A DNA stretch of 28,916 nt from Nitrososphaerota archaeon (GTDB taxonomy: Archaea; Thermoproteota; Nitrososphaeria; Nitrososphaerales; UBA183), in contig JAFLZI010000005.1 of assembly GCA_029785625.1 (NCBI GenBank), positions 1-28,916 of the forward strand, written 5' to 3'. Shown in pieces: positions 1 through 6,956 of this stretch (the first letter of the stretch is position 1; each line of letters starts with the position of its first letter). Below the pieces are notes generated by a model. The model had not been told where the DNA came from. It worked only from the letters and a program-made list of their open reading frames with translations, and ran no database searches. The translations under genes were made by a program, and so were the position numbers.

Positions 1-326
1 CCTTCGCGGTGCGGGACGGCGGGGAGCTGAAGACTGTCGGCAAGGCGTACAGCGGCCTGACGGACAAGGAGATCGACGAGATGACGCGCAGGCTGAAGGA
101 GATCACCGTGAAGGACTTCGGCTACCGGCGACAGGTGAGGCCCGAGATCGTCGTGGAGGTCGCCTTCGACAGCGTCCAGCGGAGCGGCAGGCACGACTCG
201 GGGTACGCCCTCAGGTTCCCGAGGATTAAGAGGATAAGGACCGACAAGGGGCCCTCGGACATCGACGGCATAGGGGAGGTCGAGAGGATCTTCAGCGGCC
301 AGAAGCTGAAGGTGGACGAGGCCTAG
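1..326 (+). CDS. lig: ATP-dependent DNA ligase, C-terminal fragment
   Basis: This is the last ~107 codons of a gene that begins before the window; the reading phase starts at base 3. The fragment matches the OB-fold end of archaeal/eukaryotic-type ATP-dependent DNA ligases. It has a VGKAYSGLTD block, then VRPEIVVEVAFD, then the conserved GYALRFPRIKRIR segment and a DIDGIGEVERI tail. In the family this domain closes on nicked DNA and helps the adenylation and nick-sealing steps; the catalytic lysine motif lies upstream and is not visible. The GTG at base 9 is internal, not a start, because the family sequence continues in frame before it. It ends with TAG, and a TATA-like box for the next gene follows within 15 nt. 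Confidence 0.9.
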   Translation, partial: FAVRDGGELKTVGKAYSGLTDKEIDEMTRRLKEITVKDFGYRRQVRPEIVVEVAFDSVQRSGRHDSGYALRFPRIKRIRTDKGPSDIDGIGEVERIFSGQKLKVDEA

Positions 327-340
327 GCGGTCTCTGCTCC

Positions 341-350
341 TTATATCCGC
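341..350 (+). promoter_or_regulatory. TATA-like box for the prepilin peptidase gene
   Basis: TTATATCCGC lies in the 44-nt gap after the ligase stop. It is centred about 26 nt before the TTG start at 371, the spacing expected for a leaderless archaeal transcript. Confidence 0.5.
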
Positions 351-370
351 GCCGCTGCCTGGGAGGCCGG

Positions 371-988
371 TTGTACGCGGAGCTCCTCATCGCCGCTTCC
401 TTGGCGGTCGCGGCGTACCAGGACGTCAAGGACAGGGCTGTGAGCGACATCGTCTGGGTCCCGGCCGCGGCCGCGGTGGCCCTGACGCTCTATTCGCTCT
501 ACGCGTCGGGGGGCGGGGGCCTGGAGTTCTACCTCGTGAAGCTCGTGCTGATAGGGGGGCTTGCGCTGGGGTTCACCTTCCTCGGTGGGATCGGCCAGGC
601 CGACGGGATTGCCATAGCGGCGGTGGCCGCTGACCCATACTTCCTCTCCCCGCTGGCGCCCCTCCTCGGCGCGGCTGTGGTCGCCGGGGTGCACATCGCC
701 TACGAGTTCGCCAGAGGGAACGCCGGAAGGAGGAAGACGATCCCCATGGCGCAGTTCCTGAGGGAGCAGCGGTGGATCCCCAAGGCCATCGTGTCGGGCG
801 AGGCCAGGACCGAAGTGAGCAGGGACGTCAACGTCGCCAGGGACGAGGTGGAGGCGTCGGGGAAGCCGGACGCCATGGTGGAGGTGAGCTACGGGGTCCC
901 CACGGTCGCCTACCTCGGGATAGGTTTCGCCGCCTACGTCGCCTACATGCTTCTGTTCAGTTACGCGGCCTTCGCGGCCCTGCCCTAG
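371..988 (+). CDS. A24 family prepilin/preflagellin peptidase
   Basis: This 205-aa polytopic membrane protein resembles archaeal type IV prepilin (FlaK/PibD-like) aspartic peptidases, which cut class III signal peptides of pilins and archaellins at the cytoplasmic membrane face. The first active-site aspartate is D18 in YQDVKDRAVSD just after TM1. The second is D78 in GIGQAD, the equivalent of the GxGD motif. Hydrophobic segments lie around residues 3-16, 28-46, 55-72, 82-112 and 180-203. A charged loop at about 117-170 (RKTIPMAQFLREQRW, then a VSRDVNVARDEVE stretch) precedes the last helix. The TTG start at 371 puts D18 in the family position. No pilin or pilus ATPase gene is next to it, so the substrate is unknown. 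Confidence 0.82.
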   Translation: MYAELLIAASLAVAAYQDVKDRAVSDIVWVPAAAAVALTLYSLYASGGGGLEFYLVKLVLIGGLALGFTFLGGIGQADGIAIAAVAADPYFLSPLAPLLGAAVVAGVHIAYEFARGNAGRRKTIPMAQFLREQRWIPKAIVSGEARTEVSRDVNVARDEVEASGKPDAMVEVSYGVPTVAYLGIGFAAYVAYMLLFSYAAFAALP

Positions 989-1000
989 GCGGCGCACTGA

Positions 1001-1010
1001 CAGGTTAAAT
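1001..1010 (+). promoter_or_regulatory. TATA-like box for the P-loop kinase gene
   Basis: CAGGTTAAAT is centred about 32 nt before the ATG at 1038. A purine-rich GGAGGGG at about 1029-1035 could serve as a ribosome-binding site. Confidence 0.4.
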
Positions 1011-1037
1011 CAGCAGTGCGGAGAGCCGGAGGGGCCA

Positions 1038-1628
1038 ATGACGTTTGTAGCCCTCGAAGGATTCTCGGGGACTGGCAAGACCTCCCTCGCGGTCAGGATG
1101 GAGGAGATGGGGTGGCTGCGCCTGCAGGAGTCAGCCCACGCCGTCAACTCGGACATCCCGGTGGCGGACAGGGCGGACACCGCTGCCGACTACAGCCTGC
1201 TGGGGGCGACCATGACCTACAGCTCTATCATATCGAAGCAGAGGTGGAAGAGGAACATCGTCTCCGAAGGGTACCTGATTTCAGACCTGGCCTATGCGAA
1301 GATAAGGATGGAGCTGGGGAAGAGCGCCGCCTACCCGAAGATGTTCACCATGGTGAAGGGGATACTCTCGGAGCCGGCCCTCAGGCCAGACCTCTACATC
1401 CTCCTGAAGGCCGCGGACGAGACGATAAGCAGCAGGCAGCTGGTGAAGAACGAGAGGGAAAAGAACCTCACTGAGTTCTTCAGGACGAGGTACTACACCG
1501 CGCTGTCGGAGATACACCAAGAGCTGGGGGAGGGCGAGGTCGAGATCGTGAAGACAGAGTCTGACATCGACGCCACCCTGAAGGACATCGTCGGCATCAT
1601 TGAGAAGCGCAAGGTGGTCACGGCCTGA
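1038..1628 (+). CDS. P-loop kinase, thymidylate-kinase-like fold
   Basis: This 196-aa protein begins MTFVALEG followed by a Walker A loop FSGTGKTS (residues 9-16). That is the dTMP kinase/P-loop NMP kinase arrangement, a phosphate-binding loop right after beta-1. Later features fit the fold: PDLYILLKA (about 114-122) as the strand before the lid, and an arginine/lysine-rich lid (SSRQLVKNEREKNL). A C-terminal helix with FFRTRYYTAL resembles the YxxL region of dTMP kinases. The canonical DRY-type substrate motif is not obvious, so the phosphate acceptor is uncertain; a nucleotide or another small metabolite is possible. The next gene overlaps its TGA by 4 nt (CTGA), suggesting translational coupling. 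Confidence 0.7.
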   Translation: MTFVALEGFSGTGKTSLAVRMEEMGWLRLQESAHAVNSDIPVADRADTAADYSLLGATMTYSSIISKQRWKRNIVSEGYLISDLAYAKIRMELGKSAAYPKMFTMVKGILSEPALRPDLYILLKAADETISSRQLVKNEREKNLTEFFRTRYYTALSEIHQELGEGEVEIVKTESDIDATLKDIVGIIEKRKVVTA

Positions 1629-2458
1629 CCCCGAAGGAGTGGGAGACGTTCCTCCTCGGAGCGACGCAGGAGGTCCAAGGGCGGCTGTCGCCTCTGGCCG
1701 CCAGAGGGGGCCGCGGCAGGGTCGTGGGGGTCGGCGCCGCCGGGGACAGGACGATCTACGCGGACAGGCTGGCTGAGGTCATCCTCCTGAAGAGGCTGGG
1801 CGAGGTCGATGGGGTGCGGGTCCTCAGCGAGGAGGCGGGGGACGCCGGGGACCCGGACGGGAGCACGCTGGCGGTGGTGGACCCGCTCGACGGCTCCTCG
1901 AACTTCGAGCGAGGGATACCGTTCTACTGCACCTCGGTCGCCGTCGCAGAGGGCGGGACCCTTGACGGGATCCTAGCCGGGGTGGTGAGGGACCTGGTCA
2001 CCGGGGACGCCTACTCCGCCAGGAGGGGGGGTGGGGCCAGGAAGAACGGGAAGCCCATCAGGACCAGCAGGGCGGTCAGGGCCGCCGAGGCGGTGGTGGG
2101 GGTGGACCTGAGCAGGGGGCCCCCGGGCCTGGCCCAGGGCATCGCGCCCCTGCTCGGTGGGATCAAGAGGCAGGTGCACCTCGGGGCCAACGCCCTCGAG
2201 CTCTGCTTCCTCGCCGAGGGGAAGACCGACGCCTTCGTTGACCTGAGGGGGACGATGAGGATAACTGACTTCGCTGCCGCCTACCTCGTGGCGTCAGAGG
2301 CGGGGGCGGTGGTCACCGACGGCCGAGGAGGGAAGCTCTCCCCGGAGTTCGACCTCAGGCACAGGTTCAGCTTCGTGGCGTCGGGGAACGGCTCCATCCA
2401 CGGAGAGGTCCTGGAGCTATGCGGCGGGTGGGCGAGGAAGGGGGCCGGGCGGAGCTGA
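1625..2458 (+). CDS. Inositol-monophosphatase / archaeal FBPase family phosphatase
   Basis: This is a metal-dependent sugar phosphatase of the FIG superfamily, similar to MJ0109-type dual inositol monophosphatase/fructose-1,6-bisphosphatase. Visible motifs are GAAGDRTIYAD, the metal-binding pair in LSEEAG, DPLDGSSNF (metal and phosphate site), and a C-terminal ITDFAAAYLVASEAGA block in place of the usual WDxAAG. Without a non-canonical start the only conventional codon is GTG 1724. That would remove about 33 residues (KEWETFLLGATQEV onward) that match the family's first helix. The frame is open back to a TGA at 1601, and the only initiator-like codon is CTG 1625, which overlaps the kinase stop as CTGA; I use it. 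This gives 277 aa, the normal family length. In this context it may dephosphorylate a sugar or polyol precursor; substrate unproven. Confidence 0.8.
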   Translation: MTPKEWETFLLGATQEVQGRLSPLAARGGRGRVVGVGAAGDRTIYADRLAEVILLKRLGEVDGVRVLSEEAGDAGDPDGSTLAVVDPLDGSSNFERGIPFYCTSVAVAEGGTLDGILAGVVRDLVTGDAYSARRGGGARKNGKPIRTSRAVRAAEAVVGVDLSRGPPGLAQGIAPLLGGIKRQVHLGANALELCFLAEGKTDAFVDLRGTMRITDFAAAYLVASEAGAVVTDGRGGKLSPEFDLRHRFSFVASGNGSIHGEVLELCGGWARKGAGRS

Positions 2459-3555
2459 GGGTCACCATAGTCCTGGGGACCAGGCCGCAGATAATCAAGA
2501 GCGCCCCGGTCTTCCAAGCCTTCGTCAGGGCCGGGGTCGAATGCGACATAATCAACACGGGCCAGCACTACGACTACGAGATGAACCGCGGTTTCTTCAA
2601 GGAGCTCGACCTGCCGGACCCGTCCGCGGACCTCAACGTCGGCCAGGGGACCCCGAGCGAACAGGTCTCCGCCATAGTCGGGAGGCTCGGGAAGGAGTTC
2701 GCTGCGAGGAAGCCGGACCTCGCGGTGGTCCCCGGTGACACCAACTCGGCCCTGGCGGCCGGGGTGGCGTGCTCGAAGTCGGGGGTACCGTCGGCCCACC
2801 TGGAGGCTGGGTGCCGCTCGGGAGACGCGCGGATGGCCGAGGAGGTCAACAGGAGGGTCCTGGACCATGCTTCCCAGGTCCTGCTCTGCCCGACCGCCGG
2901 CTGCGTGGGGAACGTGAGGTCGGAGAAGGTGCTCGCCGAGTCCATCACCAACGTCGGGGACACGATGTACGACTCCCTCCTCAGGTTCATCCCTTCGGTC
3001 GACAGGACGGACGCGGCGGCCGCCCACGGCCTCGAAGACGGCGGGTACGCGTTCATGACGTTGCACCGGGCGGAGACCGCGGACGACCCGGGCACCCTGA
3101 AGGAGGTGCTCCGCACGGTCAGCGGGCTCGGGGTCCCGGTGGCGTTCAGCGTCCACCCCCGGACCAGGGAGCGAATGAGGGAGTTCGGCATTGAGCCCGG
3201 GCCCGCAGTGGAGCTCCTCGGTCCCCTCCCCTACGTGGAGACGCTTTCCCTCGTGAAGAGGTCGAGGTTCGTGGTGACGGACTCCGGCGGGCTGCAGAAG
3301 GAGGCGTACTGGCTCGGAAAGCCTGTCCTCGTCGCCAGGGAGTCCACCGAGTGGGGCGAGATAGTGAAGACGGGGGCGGCGTTCCTGGTGGGGACCAGCG
3401 CATCAGGGATCAGGTCCGGGTTCAGGAAGGTCGCAGGGGTGAAGAAGGGGGCGTTCAGCTCTTCGAGGAGGATTTTCGGGAGCGGAAACGCTTCTGAAAA
3501 CGCAGCCCGAGCCGTCATGAGGTACCTCGCCCGCGCCGCCAAGGGGACCCGTTGA
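2419..3555 (+). CDS. wecB: UDP-N-acetylglucosamine 2-epimerase (non-hydrolysing)
   Basis: The enzyme interconverts UDP-GlcNAc and UDP-ManNAc in the cytoplasm for surface glycan synthesis. The protein has the GT-B-like epimerase fold: GTRPQIIKSAPV near the N-terminus, NTGQHYDYEM, VPGDTNSALA, HLEAGCRSGD, AEEVNRRVLDHAS, a TLHRAET loop, and TDSGGLQKEAYWLGKP near the C-terminus. Two positions depart from the usual family: HLEAGCRS where HVEAGLRS is typical, and HRAET where HRRENxG is typical. The outer ATG 2419 adds about 12 residues that only reflect overlap with the upstream gene. CTG 2455 sits in a CTGA overlap and would begin almost exactly at beta-1 (RVTIVLGTRP), as family members do. I list the outer ATG so no sequence is lost, but consider 2455 likely. 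No UDP-ManNAc dehydrogenase (wecC) follows. Confidence 0.9.
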   Translation: MRRVGEEGGRAELRVTIVLGTRPQIIKSAPVFQAFVRAGVECDIINTGQHYDYEMNRGFFKELDLPDPSADLNVGQGTPSEQVSAIVGRLGKEFAARKPDLAVVPGDTNSALAAGVACSKSGVPSAHLEAGCRSGDARMAEEVNRRVLDHASQVLLCPTAGCVGNVRSEKVLAESITNVGDTMYDSLLRFIPSVDRTDAAAAHGLEDGGYAFMTLHRAETADDPGTLKEVLRTVSGLGVPVAFSVHPRTRERMREFGIEPGPAVELLGPLPYVETLSLVKRSRFVVTDSGGLQKEAYWLGKPVLVARESTEWGEIVKTGAAFLVGTSASGIRSGFRKVAGVKKGAFSSSRRIFGSGNASENAARAVMRYLARAAKGTR

Positions 3556-4706
3556 CCCCCGACGGAAAGACAGCCACGGTCCGCCGCAGGATAGTGATGC
3601 TCCTTTCGAACCCGGCGACCTTCGACCAGAGGCCGCTCAAGGAGGCGCACACCCTGGCGAGGGCCGGGTGGCCGGTGACCATACTCGCGTGGGACAGGGA
3701 GCTCGAGACGCGGTCGGACTCGGTCTTCGGCGACGGCCTTGTGGTCAAGCGCATGAGGGTGGGGGCGGGCCACGGGACCCCGTTCCTTACCCTCCCGAAG
3801 CTGCTCCTCTTCTACCTGTGGTGCGTCGCCCACCTGGCGTTCTCTGACGCCGGCGCGATCCACTGCCATGACGTCGACACACTCCCCCCCGGCATCGCGG
3901 CCAGGGCGCTCAGGCTCGGCCGGCCTAGGCTGGTCTACGACATGCACGACCTCCCCGAGGCGTTCCTCAGGTTCTTCCCTCTGAGCAGGTACACCCAGGC
4001 CGTCGCCCTGGCCGTCGCGAGGAGGTCAGCCGAAGCGGTCCTGATCGTGAACGAGAAATTCGTGGGGCACCTCGGGAGGCTCGGGTTCAGGAGGTCGAAG
4101 CTGGTGGTGATAATGAATGCGCCCCCGGCGGCGAGCGGGAGGAAGGGGAAGGACCGCGGGGAGGGGTTCGGCGTCCTGTACTACGGATGGCTGGGCGAGG
4201 AGAGGGGGGTGAAGCTCCTCCTCGAGGCGGTGGAGGGGCTGGGCGGGGTGACTCTCACCCTGGCCGGGAGGGGGGAGCTGGAGGGGGCGGTGAGGAAGGC
4301 TGCAGCGGCAGACCCTGCCGTGAGGTTCCTCGGGTGGCTGAAGATGGAGGAGCTGAGCCCCGTGATACGCGAGGCGGACCTCATCCCGTCCCTCTACGAG
4401 CCGAGGACGCGGAACGCTGTCCTGGCCACCCCGGGGAAGCTCCTTACCGCCATGTCGCTGTCCATACCCACCCTGGTCCCCGCCGGGACCTACCAGGCCG
4501 AGATCGTCGAGGAGTACGGATGCGGCATGGTGGTGGACTGGAAGAGCGCGAGCGAGGTGAGGGGGGCCATCCGAAGGCTCGCGGACGACAGGGGCCTCTA
4601 CGAGAGGCTCTCAGCAGCGTCCTACGAGGCTTTCGTGTCTTCGTTCAGCTGGGAGGTCATGGAGTCGAGGCTCCTCGAGATGTACGGCAGGATGCTCATT
4701 TCCTGA
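3552..4706 (+). CDS. GT-B glycosyltransferase (GT4-like)
   Basis: This 384-aa protein has two Rossmann-like halves. The N-terminal half opens RIVMLLSNPATFDQRP and includes IHCHDVDTLPPG and LVYDMHDLPEAF, where the DxHD-type loop is typical of GT4 acceptor domains. The C-terminal half has VLYYGWLGEERGVKLLLEAV, LTLAGRGELE and FLGWLKMEELSPVIREADLIPSLYEP, the donor-nucleotide half. The usual C-terminal E-x7-E is replaced by RNAVLATPGKLLTAMSLSIPTL, in which TPGKL is a common variant in archaeal and bacterial glycan clusters. The start is TTG 3552, whose last two bases begin the TGA of wecB (TTGA overlap), so the two are probably co-translated. Its 3' end overlaps the convergent glycosyltransferase by 11 nt. 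Donor and acceptor sugars cannot be read from the sequence. Confidence 0.85.
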   Translation: MTPDGKTATVRRRIVMLLSNPATFDQRPLKEAHTLARAGWPVTILAWDRELETRSDSVFGDGLVVKRMRVGAGHGTPFLTLPKLLLFYLWCVAHLAFSDAGAIHCHDVDTLPPGIAARALRLGRPRLVYDMHDLPEAFLRFFPLSRYTQAVALAVARRSAEAVLIVNEKFVGHLGRLGFRRSKLVVIMNAPPAASGRKGKDRGEGFGVLYYGWLGEERGVKLLLEAVEGLGGVTLTLAGRGELEGAVRKAAAADPAVRFLGWLKMEELSPVIREADLIPSLYEPRTRNAVLATPGKLLTAMSLSIPTLVPAGTYQAEIVEEYGCGMVVDWKSASEVRGAIRRLADDRGLYERLSAASYEAFVSSFSWEVMESRLLEMYGRMLIS

Positions 4707-5490
4707 GCAACCCCTCGTAGACTTCGTGCCACCTCGCGGCTACAGCCGCCGGGTCGTTCTCCTGGGGGAGGCCCACGGCCACGGTCCCCTCGCTGTCGAC
4801 CACCCTGCATCCGCAGGCGAGGGCCTCGAGCCCGGTCCTGCTCAGGGCGGGGAGGACGGCCCCGGTCGGGCTCCGCTTCACGTCGATGTAGTAGGCGTAG
4901 GACCCGAGGACTTTCGGCATCTCCGCGTGGCTGACCTCCCCCCTGCGCAGCCAGGCGAGGGTCAGGCCGAGCTTCTTCGCCAGCGCTTCGGCTTCGGCGT
5001 CGGCGCCGTAGTGGAAAGAGAGGGCTGCCCCCTGGGCGGCCGGGGCCAGGCCTCGCCTGAATGAGTCGGTGTCGACCGGGTTGGGGACTGACACCGCCCC
5101 GGGGGGAGCGCCGTCGAGAAGATAGGGGGCTGCGACCGCCACCATGTCGGCCCTCCCCCAGCGCCGCTTCTTCTCCGGCCACCTCCCTTCGATGTCGGTC
5201 CCATGGTAGTGCATGACGACAGGGACGCGGTGAAGGCGCTTGATCCAGGGTACGACCCTGTCGAGTGAGTGGACGTGGACGACGTCTGCGCCCCCGGACA
5301 TCCGCAGGGCCCTCAGGAAGAACCTCGCGGCGCCGTCGCCGTAGGCCGTGCCGTAGGTGGTCAGCCCGGTCCGGTCCGCCGCCTTCCGGGTGATCACCGT
5401 GCTTTCCGAGTGGAACGCTCTGTCGGCGAACTTCGCGATGACGCTGGCCACGCCAGCCGTGTTCCAGACGTGGAGGACGCGAAGCGCCAC
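4696..5490 (-). CDS. Small GT-B-fold glycosyltransferase
   Basis: This 264-aa protein is short for a GT4-type enzyme (usually about 350-400 aa) but keeps both halves. The N-terminal half has ALRVLHVWNTAGVAS, VVHVHSLDRVVPWIK and VVMHYHGTDIEGRW. A linker VSVPNPVDTDSF follows, then a compact C-terminal half with SRTGLEALACGCRVV, the usual donor-site glutamate loop. A middle stretch (SYAYYIDVKRSPTGAVL) stands in for the normal donor domain core. It starts at GTG 5490 behind a TATA-like box and is transcribed divergently from the sulfatase-family gene. It probably acts in the same surface-glycan pathway. I see no frameshift, so the short length looks native. Confidence 0.75.
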   Translation of the reverse strand: MALRVLHVWNTAGVASVIAKFADRAFHSESTVITRKAADRTGLTTYGTAYGDGAARFFLRALRMSGGADVVHVHSLDRVVPWIKRLHRVPVVMHYHGTDIEGRWPEKKRRWGRADMVAVAAPYLLDGAPPGAVSVPNPVDTDSFRRGLAPAAQGAALSFHYGADAEAEALAKKLGLTLAWLRRGEVSHAEMPKVLGSYAYYIDVKRSPTGAVLPALSRTGLEALACGCRVVDSEGTVAVGLPQENDPAAVAARWHEVYEGLLRK

Positions 5491-5513
5491 AGGGAGCCTT
5501 GACCGCCGAGAAT

Positions 5514-5523
5514 GGATAAGTCT
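5514..5523 (-). promoter_or_regulatory. TATA-like box for the minus-strand glycosyltransferase
   Basis: On the minus strand this reads ACTTATCC. It is centred about 27 nt before the GTG at 5490, fitting leaderless transcription. Confidence 0.5.
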
Positions 5524-5594
5524 TCCAGAGCTGACGAAGCCGGCGGGGCCAGGGCATCGCCGCTGCGCCGTGAAAGGAGACCGGCCCGAAAAAA

Positions 5595-5604
5595 CGCTTT
5601 AACA
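5595..5604 (+). promoter_or_regulatory. TATA-like box for the sulfatase-family gene
   Basis: CGCTTTAACA is preceded by an A-run that could act as a BRE-like element. It is centred about 28 nt before GTG 5628. Confidence 0.5.
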
Positions 5605-5627
5605 GTTGGGGGGCGGAAGCGCTCCGG

Positions 5628-6938
5628 GTGCAGGAGAACCACAACGCCGCCCTGATAGTCCTTGACACCCTGAGGGAGGACTTCTCGGGCGGGCTGGAGG
5701 CGCTGAAAGCCAGGGGCTTCGTGAAATACGAGAACGCCGTTTCCACTTCCCCCTGGACCCTGCCCTCCCACGTGTCGATGTTCACCGGGGAGCTGCCGTC
5801 GTCGCACCTGGTCCACGAGTCCCGGGGGCTCCACATGTCGAACATCGCGCAACACTCGAAGTCCAGGCTCGGCGCCTCGGAGGCCAACATACTTCGGGTG
5901 CTGAAGTCCAGAGGCTACACCAGTTACTGTCACACCTGCAACCCCTTCATCTCGCCCGCCTTCGGTTTCGAATTCGACGTGCACCGCGAATACAGGTCGA
6001 TGATCGAGATGACGGACGTCAGGCAGCGCATCGGTTCGCAGAAGACGCCTGCGTCGAAAGCCCTCGCGCTGCTCAGGGGGGGCGACCTGTCCCTGCTCCT
6101 GCGGCTGCTCAGGCGCCGGGCTGCGAAGCGAGCGTACAGCGCCCTCGGGAGGCCCGTCCTCGACAAGGGGTCGAAGATGGCGCTGACCCAGCTGAGAGCG
6201 GGCGAGCTCCGCGCGCCGTTCTTCATCTACGTGAACATCATGGAGGCCCACGAGCCGTACAGGTGGGGGGAGCCCATGGACGTGACCCGGCTCTCCATCC
6301 TCGCGCGGCAGGTCAGGAACCCCGGATGGAAGGAGCGCTACGAGCGCAACGCCGCGCTGGCCGTCGAGAGGGGGTTGGAGGCCGTGCGAGCCATCGAGAG
6401 ATACGACCCGCTGGTGGTGGTCACGTCGGACCACGGCCAGCTCCTGGGCGAGGGAGGGAGGTACGGCCACGGGTACTTCCTCGACGAGTCTCTGCTCAGG
6501 GCTCCGCTGTACGTCAGGTTCCCCTCGGGGGTCGACCCCCCCGCCCAGGAGGGGGGGTGCGTCAGCCTGAAGGACGTCAGGGCCATCATCGCGCGGGCGA
6601 TGGACGCCGCCCCTGTCAAGGTGGGCGGAAAGGCGGCGATGGCCGAGAGCTTCGGCCCGCACGTTGATCTGAGCCCGTACCTCGGCGCAGACGCAGATGC
6701 GGAGCTGAGGAGGCTCTACGCCACCCGGAGAAGGGTATTCTCAAAGGAGGGGAGCGTCGTCTACAACTCGTCCACCGGCGTCGCCGAGGAGGCCTCCGGC
6801 GGCATAGGAGAGGAGGAAGCGCGCGAACTGGCGGCGATGGCGGCCAGTGTCAGGGAGGCTCCGGCGCCGGTCGTAGGGATGACCGCTGAGGAGGAGACGG
6901 AGCTCACGGAGCGCCTCTCCAAGCTGGGATACGAATAG
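5628..6938 (+). CDS. Sulfatase / alkaline-phosphatase superfamily hydrolase or transferase
   Basis: This 436-aa protein has the superfamily metal-site layout: LIVLDTLREDF at residues 9-19, the nucleophile region TSPWTLPSHVSMFTG at about 40-54, a VTSDHGQLLGEGG block, and GHGYFLDESLLRAPLYVRFP. The formylglycine signature C/S-x-P-x-R of true type I sulfatases is absent. Its place is taken by W-T-L-P-S-H, so Thr44 is the likely nucleophile and formylglycine chemistry is excluded. A phosphodiesterase or phosphoglycerol/phosphoethanolamine transferase role on glycans fits better than sulfate removal. No signal peptide or membrane anchor is visible, which is odd for such transferases. The GTG start is chosen from its promoter spacing. 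Confidence 0.8.
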   Translation: MQENHNAALIVLDTLREDFSGGLEALKARGFVKYENAVSTSPWTLPSHVSMFTGELPSSHLVHESRGLHMSNIAQHSKSRLGASEANILRVLKSRGYTSYCHTCNPFISPAFGFEFDVHREYRSMIEMTDVRQRIGSQKTPASKALALLRGGDLSLLLRLLRRRAAKRAYSALGRPVLDKGSKMALTQLRAGELRAPFFIYVNIMEAHEPYRWGEPMDVTRLSILARQVRNPGWKERYERNAALAVERGLEAVRAIERYDPLVVVTSDHGQLLGEGGRYGHGYFLDESLLRAPLYVRFPSGVDPPAQEGGCVSLKDVRAIIARAMDAAPVKVGGKAAMAESFGPHVDLSPYLGADADAELRRLYATRRRVFSKEGSVVYNSSTGVAEEASGGIGEEEARELAAMAASVREAPAPVVGMTAEEETELTERLSKLGYE

Positions 6939-6956
6939 GCGAGCCCAAGCGAGGGG

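Noticed and set aside
4622..6662. Long minus-strand frames of about 420 codons across 4622-5890 and 5394-6662
   Set aside because: They are antisense or alternative-frame shadows of the glycosyltransferase and sulfatase-family genes. Their composition is arginine/proline/glycine-rich and they show no domain motif.
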